Below the pieces are notes generated by a model. That model did no database searches. It was not told the origin of the DNA and worked only from the letters and a program-made list of their open reading frames with translations. From Ahaetulla prasina (taxonomy: Eukaryota > Chordata > Lepidosauria > Squamata > Colubridae): DNA of 64,000 nucleotides. The stretch spans positions 18,325,020-18,389,019 of the forward strand of contig NC_080546.1 of NCBI RefSeq assembly GCF_028640845.1, given 5' to 3'. A program made the translations under genes and the position numbers. Within the stretch, counting starts at the first letter, position 1. Every line of letters begins with the position of its first letter. Below, piece by piece: positions 32,900 through 43,466 of this stretch.

Positions 32900-33590
32900 T
32901 ATTGGGATTTTCTTAACTACAATTGGCTTGTGCGTTCTTAACAACAAGCTTTGAGAAGGACCCTCTGTGCAACTTATATTACTGTTTACTGGATAAGACC
33001 CAGTGAATGATAGGATTCTATATAATTCCATATAATGTGACAGGTACGTTACATTTTCCCCACCCCTTTCTTTCCTATTTTGCATGAAATAAACACCCTT
33101 GAAAAACCCACAATGAGTTTGTTCAAAATCAGTTGGTCCAAAAATGGCATTGCCTCTTTGCATTTAGGCTTTCAAGAAGCAACGATTCAATTCTTATTGG
33201 CTAAACAATTCTATTGCTCAGCTGAATAGCAAATTGGTCCGTTCCTTCGCCTTTCAGAAGCAGCTTCTGGGGAAATAGCCGTGATGTTGCTTCTTGCACT
33301 CCACGCTAGGAAACTTTTATTCCCATGCCGCATTTCAGAAATTTTAACAGAGATTGCAAATACTTTGTGTATATATATTCCTTTCCCCACTAGTGCTAAT
33401 AATACTCCAATTTCATGGATCACTGCAAGTTATTATCAAATGCTATTATACCATGGATTTCAAACGGAAAATAAAGTATTTCTGATTTGCTCGGCAGGCA
33501 AATGAAGCCCTAAAGGGAGAGCTATTTGTATTGTAAGATACTTCTAAGCAGTTGTGAAGGCATGCAGCTGAGTAGTATTGATTTATTTGT
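32900..33590. other. Anonymous DNA
   Basis: No named repeat was seen, and the frames of 70-90 codons have no recognisable content. Confidence 0.4.
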
Positions 33591-33639
33591 GTGGTTTATA
33601 TCCTACCTTTTCTTCCAGGGCCCAAGGCAGCACGTATAG

Positions 33640-34016
33640 CAATGATGGCGAACCTTCTAGACATTGCGCGTGCACATGCCCAAACTGAAAGATGTGCACG
33701 AACGTGTGCATGCATGTGCATGTACAGCCGTGGACATGGATGGACATGCGCATGCAAAACATGCATGTGAATGTGTACATGTGCAGGAGAGACCTGAAGA
33801 TCAGCTGGCCGGCGGGAGGTGGGGCATCCCAACACCAGCAGCACGGCAAGGGGTAAGATCTTTTTCTTTCGTGAGCTTTTGTTTCATCGTTTGCAGGGAA
33901 ACAGAAGCTCATGAAAGAAACGCCACCGAGATCTGACCAGGGGCAACGGCGCGCATGTCAGTAGAGACACCTCTGTGTTCCATCTCTGGCACGCATGCCA
34001 TAGGCTCGCCATCACA
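33640..34016. mobile_element. MITE with CAATGATGGCGAACC ends
   Basis: The left end CAATGATGGCGAACC and right end GGCTCGCCATCACAG are inverted. The interior is rich in CATGTGCA/TGCATG steps. A relative is at 45105-45424. Target duplications are not clear. Confidence 0.65.
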
Positions 34017-34132
34017 GACATATTGAAAGCGCCAAGCAGCCAAGCTCAGGAGAATCAAGGAAACTATTTCACATCTCATTGGTTAGCCCTGGCATTTTTA
34101 AAGGGAAGGATGGACAATTAATATCTTTAAAT

Positions 34133-34205
34133 ATGTAGTCCTTGACTTACAACAGTTCATTTAGTGACCGTTCAAAGTTACAACAGCGCGGAAAAAAAGT
34201 GACCA
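34133..34205. mobile_element. End fragment of AGGTAGTCCTC MITE
   Basis: TATGTAGTCCTTGACTTACA followed by CATTTAGTGACCGTTC and GAAAAAAAGTGAC matches one end of the family at 25919-26287 and 62335. Confidence 0.7.
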
Positions 34206-34259
34206 TTTCCCACCTGTATGACCTTTGTAGTAGTTTTTCTGTTGAAGGGAATTATTACA

Positions 34260-34345
34260 CTTGCCTTCAGAAGGAAGTGGTCTGTCATCTCCTCAAGAAA
34301 TCATCTCTGGATCAAACAGTATTCAATTAGCTTAACGTTTAAGTT
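34260..34345 (+). mobile_element. Old L2-like LINE fragment
   Basis: The translation KEVVCHLLKKSSLDQ resembles the EAVVRPLLKKPSLDP segment of the element at 18874-21148. A stop follows soon after. Confidence 0.45.
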
Positions 34346-34421
34346 ATTCTTCTACCTGTGCAACACTATCTATAAGGTTTCTTTATTACACATTATAAAG
34401 TTGGGGTTTACAGGTACAGTA

Positions 34422-35100
34422 TATGTGGTACCTTGCTCAATAGTTGTGAGAGGGATCTTGGAGCCTTAGTGGACAATCACTTAAATATGAGCCAGCAGTG
34501 TGCAGCAGCTGCCAAAAAAGCCAAAGCAGGTCTAGGCTGCATAAACAGAGGGATAGAATCAAGATCACATGAAGTGTTAATATCACTTTATAATGTCTTG
34601 ATAAGGCCACACTTGCAATCATGCATTCAGTTTTGGTTGCCACAATGTCAAAAAGATGTTGAGACTCTAGAAAGAGTGCAGAGAAGAGCCACAAAGATGA
34701 TTAGGGGACTGGAGGCTAAAACATATGAAGAACGGTTGCAGGAACTGGGTATGTCTATTTTAATGAAAAGAAGGACTAGGGGAGACATGATAGCTGTGTT
34801 CCAATATCTCAGGGGTTGCCACAAAGAAGAGGGAGTCAAATTATTCTCCAAAGCATCTGAAAGCAGGACAAGAAGCAAGGGATAAGAACTAATCAAAGAG
34901 AGAAGCAACCTAGAACTAAGGAGAAATTTCCTGACAGCTAGAACAATTAATCAATGGAACAACTTGCCTCCAGAAGTTGTGAATGCTTCAACACTGGAAG
35001 TTTTTAAGAAGATGTTGGATAACCATTTGTCTGAAGTGGTATAGGGTTTCCTGCCTAAGCAGGGGGTTGGACTAGAAAACCTCCAAGGTCCCTTCCAACT
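34422..35100 (+). mobile_element. CR1 LINE 3' part
   Basis: It encodes the CR1 C-terminus: [54 protein letters not shown] and [18 protein letters not shown], in one frame for 150 codons before a stop at about 34883. The 3' UTR follows with GTTGGACTAGAAAACCTCCA. The part from 34849 onward is the start of the duplicated block and reappears at 40056-40312. Confidence 0.9.
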
Positions 35101-35616
35101 CTGTTATTCTAAACAAAGATCTGATCATTTTGTTATTAAATGACCCAGGACGCTCTGGAGAGAAACTACTCCTAATAATCTTCCATGCCATCTCTGCTTG
35201 GCGACTCAGCTTTGTTTAGAGTAAATTGCAAAGGAGTTGGAGAGATCCCAAAAGAGTCCATTTCTCAAACTCAAGATATCTTCTGTGATAAAACATTTGC
35301 CAAAGAGTTACTACGCAGGTCTGCACAGGAAGCCATTGGCTGTTTGCTCATTCATAAAAGGCTGTTAGTCCATTCACAAAAGATCCAGGCGGCATGTATC
35401 ATTAACTTTGTACTGTAGTCTGGGACTGTCACTCACCTCTTTCTTCTCGCAGTGGCCATGCACTCTTTTTTTTCTTAGTCTACCCTTCAGACAAACTTAA
35501 GATATGTCAGAGTTCGACGATTGCCTCCTGTAAGTCCACTCAGAACTCGTGTGTATCAACATAAATAATTTGTGTACAGAGGTTTCCCTTTGCTAAATGT
35601 TTAGAACAGGGTCTCA

Positions 35617-35742
35617 ACCTTGGTCCTTTAAGACTTGTGGACTTCAACTCCCAGAGTTCCTCAGCCAGCTTTGCTGGCTGAGGGACTCTGGGAGTTGAAG
35701 TCCACAAGTCTTAAAGGGACCAAGGTTGGAGACCCCTGGTTG
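35617..35742. mobile_element. Palindromic MITE within S1
   Basis: A hairpin with arms ending AAGACTTGTGGACTTCAACT and turning at CTTTGCTGGC. It belongs to the same family as 22562-22696. Its duplicate is at about 40815-40945. Its right arm is one side of the junction at 37471-37484. Confidence 0.85.
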
Positions 35743-37375
35743 AGAACAAGCACATTTTTGAATCCTTTAATAGAACCAGCCTCTTTAATTATATCATAGC
35801 TTTTACTGGGCAATATCAGCCTTGAGTATGAGCCTTTATGATAGAAAGCGGGGAGGAATATTAGTTAGACCAAGTCATTTTTGTTTTGTTATTTTTAGAT
35901 CCAGGGTGCAAGGAAGATGCACCAGTAGCACTTTGAAGGTGACTGTGTTAAGCTTGGCTTCTGCTATATTTTCTGAAAAGGAATAGTCTGCAATTTGACG
36001 TTTTTGATTAAGCGGCTGAAGTTCTGCCCCAGTATCTATGTTAACAGATGGGATGAAATAGACAAAGTGAGCTGAACGATGCTGAGTCAAGTTTGCATTT
36101 ATACACCCTACGAATGAAGATAGGTTGCATCTTAAGGAATGCACGGCACCGCCACATTCTAAGGGTATGCATATATTTGCCTCCTGATTGCAATGTTTAA
36201 ATTATAAATGAAGTATAACAATTTAAGTATCCCTTATGAATTAATCGGATCTTGCTTTGCAACGGGCCTGATTATCGCCACCTCCTTCAGAGAATTTACA
36301 GATTCGATCTCAGTCCCCATTTGTATAACGCAATCATACGATGATATTCATTGCTAGACACTTAAAACCGCTTAATCTGGATTTGTGTGTAACATGGTAG
36401 AGATGAGCTAATAAATAAACGAGCTTCACAAGGAATTTCAGCACTGGAACTGTATTTACATTAAAAAAAATTCGCCTCCTTGCTTTTTTTAAATTCACAA
36501 TGCCATTTCACTCTTATCTATGCTACCCATAATTAAAGCCTCCATCATTAATTTTAATTATAAACTGCCCAATTTTTTAGGGGCCTATACTCAAGTGTGT
36601 TTTTTCCAGATGGCCCCTGGCTAAAATTTGCAGTTCAGGAATTCACCTGAATATGTTAGCGAGACACAATCATTCTGCAGTGTGGCAGTAAATATATGCG
36701 AGGCTGTAACTTCTCTGCCAAGAAACATTCGCATAAACAAAAGAGAAGATAATCATACTATATGGCACTAGGAGCTCTAAACATTGTATTTTGGTTTGAT
36801 TTTTTTTTCTCTAGACAATGCAAGAGAGGGGAACGTGGAAAAACCAATTCCACTAAGCATATCTACATTCATAATGCAAAATAAGTAGGCAATGAAGCAT
36901 GTGTGATTCTGGAATAGATAGAAATTTACCGTTGGTTGGAGGGAGGACTAGTATCTACTTTGTTATTGTTGGTGGGAGGAAAAACAAAGAGTCAGACAGT
37001 GCAACTTCACTGCTTCAGCGGTAGATAAAAAAACGGCTGTGTAGGAGGTAGCAGCACTGAAAACAGGATGATTGGAGAAATCTATTCGGGGAAGGAAATG
37101 TGACTGCAAAGAATATCTGAGGGTGTCCCTAAGTCCTTTAGGGGCTCTTGTATCTGAATTTAAGCCACATGAGTTGAGATAAGGACAAGCAAGCAAGCTG
37201 TTTCCCCGGTGTCGGCCTTGTCATTCTCCTTTCCAAAATATAATGGTCAAGTTCTGATATAGAGAATGTTCTTTGCAGAAGGATCTCTCCAATGCAGAGT
37301 CAGACAAGCGAAGCAATGAGGTAATTTGAGTCAGACACCGGTTTCCATTTTTTCTCCTGCAAGTTATTGAAACCA

Positions 37376-37484
37376 GAGGTCTCCAACCTTGGCAACTTAA
37401 AGACTTGTGGACTTCAAAGCAAAGCTGGCTGAGGAACTCTGGGAGTTGAAGTCCACAAGTCTTAAAGTTGCCAAGGTTGAGACC
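37376..37484. mobile_element. Shortened palindromic MITE within S1, at a junction
   Basis: CCAGAGGTCTCCAACCTTGG opens it, part of the left arm is deleted, and the right arm ends in CCAAGGTTGAGACC. From there the sequence switches to that which follows the MITE at 35742. The undisturbed counterpart at 42583-42695 continues instead into GACTCCTGATTTCAAC. Confidence 0.85.
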
Positions 37485-38324
37485 CTGGTTGAGAACAAGC
37501 ACATTTTGAATCCTTTAATAGAACCAGCCTCTTTAATTATATCATAGCTTTTACTGGGCAATATCAGCCTTGAGTATGAGCCTTTATGATAGAAAGCGGG
37601 GAGGAATATTAGTTAGACCAAGTCATTTTTGTTTTGTTATTTTTAGATCCAGGGTGCAAGGAAGATGCACCAGTAGCACTTTGAAGGTGACTGTGTTAAG
37701 CTTGGCTTCTGCTATATTTTCTGAAAAGGAATAGTCTGCAATTTGACGTTTTTGATTAAGCGGCTGAAGTTCTGCCCCAGTATCTATGTTAACAGATGGG
37801 ATGAAATAGACAAAGTGAGCTGAACGATGCTGAGTCAAGTTTGCATTTATACACCCTACGAATGAAGATAGGTTGCATCTTAAGGAATGCACGGCACCGC
37901 CACATTCTAAGGGTATGCATATATTTGCCTCCTGATTGCAATGTTTAAATTATAAATGAAGTATAACAATTTAAGTATCCCTTATGAATTAATCGGATCT
38001 TGCTTTGCAACGGGCCTGATTATCGCCACCTCCTTCAGAGAATTTACAGATTCGATCTCAGTCCCCATTTGTATAACGCAATCATACAATGATATTCATT
38101 GCTAGACACTTAAAACCGCTTAATCTGGATTTGTGTGTAACATGGTAGAGATGAGCTAATAAATAAACGAGCTTCACAAGGAATTTCAGCACTGGAACTG
38201 TATTTACATAAAAAAAAATTCGCCTCCTTGCTTTTTTTAAATTCACAATGCCATTTCACTCTTATCTATGCTACCCATAATTAAAGCCTCCATCATTAAT
38301 TTTAATTATAAACTGCCCAATTTT
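37471..38324. repeat. Third partial copy of the block (T)
   Basis: It repeats 35728-36576 with a shift of 1,748 bp in the core (35908/37656, 36340/38088). It starts inside a palindromic MITE arm and ends after AACTGCCCAATTTT, where it joins the hAT-MITE right end (CTTCCAACAACC). Confidence 0.93.
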
Positions 38325-38993
38325 CTTCCAACAACCGGTTCTCCCGAATAGGTGCAAACTGATTGAATCCCACCACTGCTTGAATCCCACCACTGCTTGA
38401 ATCCCACCACTGCTTGAATCCCACCACTGCTTGAATCCCACCACTGCTTGAATCCCACCACTGCTTGAATCCCACCACTGCTTGAATCCCACCACTGCTT
38501 GAATCCCACCACTGCTTGAATCCCACCACTGCTTGAATCCCACCACTGCTTGAATCCCACCACTGAATAGAACATTACGAAATCTGAAGGCAGGGCATTC
38601 CATGGGAGGTTATCTTTGCCAAGTTCCCTTAACCTGTTAGAAGCCTAATGCTCTATTTCTGCCTGTGTTCCTGGCCTCTCTGAACAAGCAGTCAGTGACA
38701 AGACTAAGTAGGTGAAGCAGCACCATTCTGTCTCTGAAAAGGTTAGATAGTGTTGTTGTTAGGGGCTTCGCAATGAATAGTATTACTGTCATAGGATTTT
38801 CTACAAAGAGAAAATGGACCACAGTTTGCAAAACATTACTAATTCAAAGCATCTGCGCATTCCTTCATTATCCTCCAAAATTGCCACTGTTCCATTTTTA
38901 AAAAACTAAGACTAATAAGAAGTCCTCATTCTGTTGAATTTAAGAGATAATTTGGGTGCTAAAATGGATGCTCCTAGTGGTTTGAGATTTCTT
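38322..38993. repeat. Patchwork module M1 (MITE end, 12-unit array, unique flank)
   Basis: It consists of the right end of the hAT-like MITE, a 17-bp array, then sequence matching 44703-44887. At the shared AAAAGGTTAGATA (38737-38749) it continues with sequence matching 43104-43366. It ends at the shared GAGATTTCTT (38984-38993), where a second module begins. It contains no gene. Confidence 0.88.
38363..38565. repeat. 17-bp minisatellite, 12 units
   Basis: The unit TTGAATCCCACCACTGC is repeated perfectly at a 17-bp period, and the last unit lacks the C. The first 16 bp of the unit are the terminus of the hAT-like MITE. All three minus-strand frames stay open because 17 is not a multiple of 3 and the unit has no stop in any phase. 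Confidence 0.98.
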
Positions 38994-40066
38994 CCAACAA
39001 CCGGTTCTCCCGAATAGGTGCAAACTGATTGAATCCCACCACTGCTTGAATCCCACCACTGCTTGAATCCCACCACTGCTTGAATCCCACCACTGCTTGA
39101 ATCCCACCACTGCTTGAATCCCACCACTGCTTGAATCCCACCACTGCTTGAATCCCACCACTGCTTGAATCCCACCACTGCTTGAATCCCACCACTGCTT
39201 GAATCCCACCACTGCTTGAATCCCACCACTGCTTGAATCCCACCACTGCTTGAATCCCACCACTGCTTGAATCCCACCACTGCTTGAATCCCACCACTGC
39301 TTGAATCCCACCACTGCTTGAATCCCACCACTGCTTGAATCCCACCACTGCTTGAATCCCACCACTGCTTGAATCCCACCACTGCTTGAATCCCACCACT
39401 GCTTGAATCCCACCACTGCTTGAATCCCACCACTGCTTGAATCCCACCACTGCTTGAATCCCACCACTGCTTGAATCCCACCACTGCTTGAATCCCACCA
39501 CTGCTTGAATCCCACCACTGCTTGAATCCCACCACTGCTTGAATCCCACCACTGCTTGAATCCCACCACTGCTTGAATCCCACCACTGCTTGAATCCCAC
39601 CACTGCTTGAATCCCACCACTGCTTGAATCCCACCACTGCTTGAATCCCACCACTGCTTGAATCCCACCACTGCTTGAATCCCACCACTGCTTGAATCCC
39701 ACCACTGCTTGAATCCCACCACTGCTTGAATCCCACCACTGCTTGAATCCCACCACTGCTTGAATCCCACCACTGAATAGAACATTACGAAATCTGAAGG
39801 CAGGGCATTCCATGGGAGGTTATCTTTGCCAAGTTCCCCTTAACCTGTTAGAAGCCTAATGCTCTATTTCTGCCTGTGTTCCTGGCCTCTCTGAACAAGC
39901 AGTCAGTGACAAGACTAAGAAGGTGGAGCAGCACCATTCTGTCTCTGAAAAGGTTAGATAGTGTTGTTGTTAGGGGCTTCGCAATGAATAGTATTACTGT
40001 CATAGGATTTTCTACAAAGAGAAAATGGACCACAGTTTGCAAAACATTACTAATTCAAAGCATCTG
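38994..40066. repeat. Patchwork module M2 (MITE end, 44-unit array, unique flank)
   Basis: It has the same composition as M1, including the same internal join at AAAAGGTTAGATA (39948-39960). It ends at the shared CAAAGCATCTG (40056-40066), where it passes into CR1 sequence and the S2 copy. M1 and M2 are therefore a tandem duplication of one composite. Confidence 0.88.
39029..39775. repeat. 17-bp minisatellite, 44 units
   Basis: 747 bp of the same 17-bp unit as at 38363-38565, essentially without variants. The left flank (GCAAACTGA) and right flank (AATAGAACATT) are the same as in the 12- and 2-unit versions. Confidence 0.98.
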
Positions 40067-42690
40067 AAAGCAGGATAAGAAGCAACAGGTAAGAACTAAT
40101 CAAAGAGAGAAGCAACCTAGAACTAAGGAGAAATTTCCTGACAGCTAGAACAATTAATCAGTGGAACAACTTGCCTCCAGAAGTTGTGAATGCTCCAACA
40201 CTGGAAGTTTTTAAGAAGATGTTGGATAACCATTTGTCTGAAGTGGTGTAGGGTTTCTGCCTAAGCAGGGGGTTGGACTAGAAAACCTCCAAGGTCCCTT
40301 CCAACTCTGTTATTCTAAACAAAGATCTGATCATTTTGTTATTAAATGACCCAGGACGCTCTGGAGAGAAACTACTCCTAATAATCTTCCATGCCATCTC
40401 TGCTTGGCGACTCAGCTTTGTTTAGAGTAAATTGCAAAGGAGTTGGAGAGATCCCAAAAGAGTCCATTTCTCAAACTCAAGATATCTTCTGTGATAAAAC
40501 ATTTGCCAAAGAGTTACTACGCAGGACTGCACAGGAAGCCATTGGCTGTTTGCTCATTCATAAAAGGCTGTTAGTCCATTCACAAAAGATCCAGGCGGCA
40601 TGTATCATTAACTTTGTACTGTAGTCTGGGACTGTCACTCACCTCTTTCTTCTCGCAGTGGCCATGCACTCTTTTTTTTTTTAGTCTACCCTTCAGACAA
40701 ACTTAAGATATGTCAGAGTTCGACGATTGCCTCCTGTAAGTCCACTCAGAACTTGTGTGTATCAACATAAATAATTTGTGTACAGAGGTTTCCCTTTGCT
40801 AAATGTTTAGAACAGGGGTCTCCAACCTTGGTCCCTTTAAGACTTGTGGACTCCAACTCCCAGAGTTCCTCAGCCAGCTTTGCTGGCTGAGGGACTCTGG
40901 GAGTTGAAGTCCACAAGTCTTAAAGGGACCAAGGGTGGAGACCCTTTGAGAACAAGCACATTTTTGAATCCTTTAATAGAACCAGCCTCTTTAATTATAT
41001 CATAGCTTTTACTGGGCAATATCAGCCTTGAGTATGAGCCTTTATGATAGAAAGCGGGGAGGAATATTAGTTAGACCAAGTCATTTTTGTTTTGTTATTT
41101 TTAGATCCAGGGTACAAGGAAGATGCACCAGTAGCACTTTGAAGGTGACTGTGTTAAGCTTGGCTTCTGTTATATTTCCTGAAAAGGAATAGTCTGCAAT
41201 TTGACGTTTTTGATTAAGCGGCTGAAGTTCTGCTCCAGTATCTATGTTAACAGATGGGATGAAATAGACAAAGTGAGCTGAACGATGCTGAGTCAAGTTT
41301 GCATTTATACACCCTACGAATGAAGATAGGTTGCATCTTAAGGAATGCACGGCACCGCCACATTCTAAGGGTATGCATATATTTGCCTCCTGATTGCAAT
41401 GTTTAAATTATAAATGAAGTATAACAATTTAAGTATCCCTTATGAATTAATCGGATCTTGCTTTGCAACGGGCCTGATTATCGCCACCTCCTTCAGAGAA
41501 TTTACAGATTCGATCTCAGTCCCCATTTGTATAACGCAATCATACAATGATATTCATTGCTAGACACTTAAAACCGCTTAATCTGGATTTGTGTGTAACA
41601 TGGTAGAGATGAGCTAATAAATAAACGAGCTTCACAAGGAATTTCAGCACTGGAACTGTATTTACATAAAAAAAAATTCGCCTCCTTGCTTTTTTTAAAT
41701 TCACAATGCCATTTCACTCTTATCTATGCTACCCATAATTAAAGCCTCCATCATTAATTTTAATTATAAACTGCCCAATTTTTTAGGGGCCTATACTCAA
41801 GTGTGTTTTTTCCAGATGGCCCCTGGCTAAAATTTGCAGTTCAGGAATTCACCTGAATATGTTAGCGAGACACAATCATTCTGCAGTGTGGCAGTAAATA
41901 TATGCGAGGCTGGAACTTCTCTGCCAAGAAACATTCGCATAAACAAAAGAGAAGATAATCATACTATATGGCACTAGGAGCTCTAAACATTGTATTTTGG
42001 TTTGATTTTTTTTTCTCTAGACAATGCAAGAGAGGGGAATGTGGAAAAACCAATTCCACTAAGCATATCTACATTCATAATGCAAAATAAGTAGGCAATG
42101 GAGCATGTGTGATTCTGGAATAGATAGAAATTTACCGTTGGTTGGAGGGAGGACTAGTATCTACTTTGTTATTGTTGGTGGGAGGAAAAACAAAGAGTCA
42201 GACAGTGCAACTTCACTGCTTCAGCGGTAGATAAAAAAACGGCTGTGTAGGAGGTAGCAGCACTGAAAACAGGATGATTGGAGAAATCTATTCGGGGAAG
42301 GAAATGTGACTGCAAAGAATATCTGAGGGTGTCCCTAAGTCCTTTAGGGGCTCTTGTATCTGAATTTAAGCCACATGAGTTGAGATAAGGACAAGCAAAC
42401 AAGCTGTTTCCCCGGTGTTGGCCTTGTCATTCTCCTTTCCAAAATATAATGGTCAAGTTCTGATATAGAGAATGTTCTTTGCAGAAGGATCTCTCCAATG
42501 AAGAGTCAGACAAGCGAAGCAATGAGGTAATTTGAGTCAGACACCGGTTTCCATTTTTTCTCCTGCAAGTTATTGAAACCAGAGGTCTCCAACCTTGGCA
42601 ACTTAAAGACTTGTGGACTTCAAAGCAAAGCTGGCTGAGGAACTCTGGGAGTTGAAGTCCACAAGTCTTAAAGTTGCCAAGGTTGGAGAC
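40056..42690. repeat. Segmental duplication, copy S2 (2.63 kb)
   Basis: A near-identical copy of 34849-37484. It starts inside a CR1 at CAAAGCATCTG and carries the CR1 3' end (to 40312), the palindromic MITE (about 40815-40945) and the shortened MITE (42583-42695). Beyond 42690 the sequence continues into what appears to be the original right-hand flank. Confidence 0.93.
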
Positions 42691-42699
42691 TCCTGATTT

Positions 42700-42930
42700 C
42701 AACAGATGGCTCAAAGGTGCTTTTTCAAAAGGCAACTGGAAATGCTGTGTTTTTTTGTTGAAGACGTTTTCGCTTCTCATCCAAGAAGCTTCTTCAGTTC
42801 AGAAGAAGCTTCTTGGAATGGAAACAAGACACATTCAAGGGAAAAACAAAGGAAGTCCGGTTGCCTTTGGGGAAAAACACCTTTGGGACAACCATGACCT
42901 GGATGACTGAGAATCTCCATAGACATCTAT
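42700..42930. mobile_element. Inverted-repeat element (GAAGCTTCTTGGATGAG type), copy 2
   Basis: The left arm AAGGTGCTTTTTCAAAAGGC and ATCCAAGAAGCTTCTTCAG is met by an inverted right arm with AGAAGCTTCTTGGAATGG, and the element ends GACTGAGAATCTCCATAGAC. Most of the loop is missing compared with 52041-52466. Confidence 0.8.
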
Positions 42931-43103
42931 ACGGATAGCTCAAACCTCCCTGCTAATATCTAATATTTTCCATCTGGGGAGTGGTCAAAAGCACCACTCA
43001 TGAGAGGATCGTCAAATTCAGCCCTGCACAATTCTTTAAAAGAAAGCAAAAGTTCTCAGCGGTCTCTTTCTCTGGAGTCTTCCCTAGAGAACCTTGGAAG
43101 ATA

Positions 43104-43366
43104 AAAAGGTTAGATAGTGTTGTTGTTAGGGGCTTCGCAATGAATAGTATTACTGTCATAGGATTTTCTACAAAGAGAAAATGGACCACAGTTTGCAAAA
43201 CATTACTAATTCAAAGCATCTGCGCATTCCTTCATTATCCCCTCCAAAATTGCCACTGTTCCATTTTTTTTAAAAAAAACTAAGACTAATAAGAAGTCCT
43301 CATTCTGTTGAATTTAAGAGATAATTCGGGTGCTAAAATGGATGCTCCTAGTGGTTGAGATTTCTT
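43104..43366. repeat. Apparent source of the second part of modules M1/M2
   Basis: This single-copy-like sequence, AAAAGGTTAGATA to GAGATTTCTT, recurs at 38737-38993 and, up to CAAAGCATCTG, at 39948-40066. Both flanks here (ACCTTGGAAGAT before, TAACTTAATCC after) differ from those in the modules, which marks this as the donor locus. Confidence 0.85.
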
Positions 43367-43466
43367 TAACTTAATCCTCTCCCTCTTGTAATAAATTGGA
43401 TTATATAGGACTTGGCAGTCTTGTTTTCTGTTCCCCAAAGCTTTGTCAACTACAAATTCACTTACC

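Larger units (their letters stand above)
34849..37484. repeat. Segmental duplication, copy S1 (2.64 kb)
   Basis: This block recurs at 40056-42690, with a constant shift of 5,206 bp across all points checked (for example 35185/40391, 35908/41114, 36340/41546, 37196/42402). Differences are rare, so the duplication is recent. It holds the CR1 3' end, single-copy-like AT-rich DNA, and the palindromic MITE (35617-35742) plus its shortened form (37376-37484). Confidence 0.93.

Noticed and set aside
35875..36144. 89-codon frame present three times (also 37623-37892 and 41081-41350) as a conserved gene
   Set aside because: The recurrence comes from the segmental duplication, not from selection. There is no recognisable domain.
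38363..39775. CRISPR-like array
   Set aside because: The units are contiguous 17-bp repeats with no spacers, and the genome is clearly vertebrate. The repeat is the end of a hAT-like MITE.
38912..39813. Three overlapping minus-strand frames of about 280 codons as a repetitive protein gene
   Set aside because: They are the same minisatellite read in three phases. No promoter, splice structure or non-repeat domain accompanies them.
34849..42690. Assembly artefact as the only explanation of the duplications
   Set aside because: It is not excluded, but it is less likely. The copies differ at scattered sites, and the joins share only 3-14 bp, shorter than usual assembly overlaps. Long reads would settle it.
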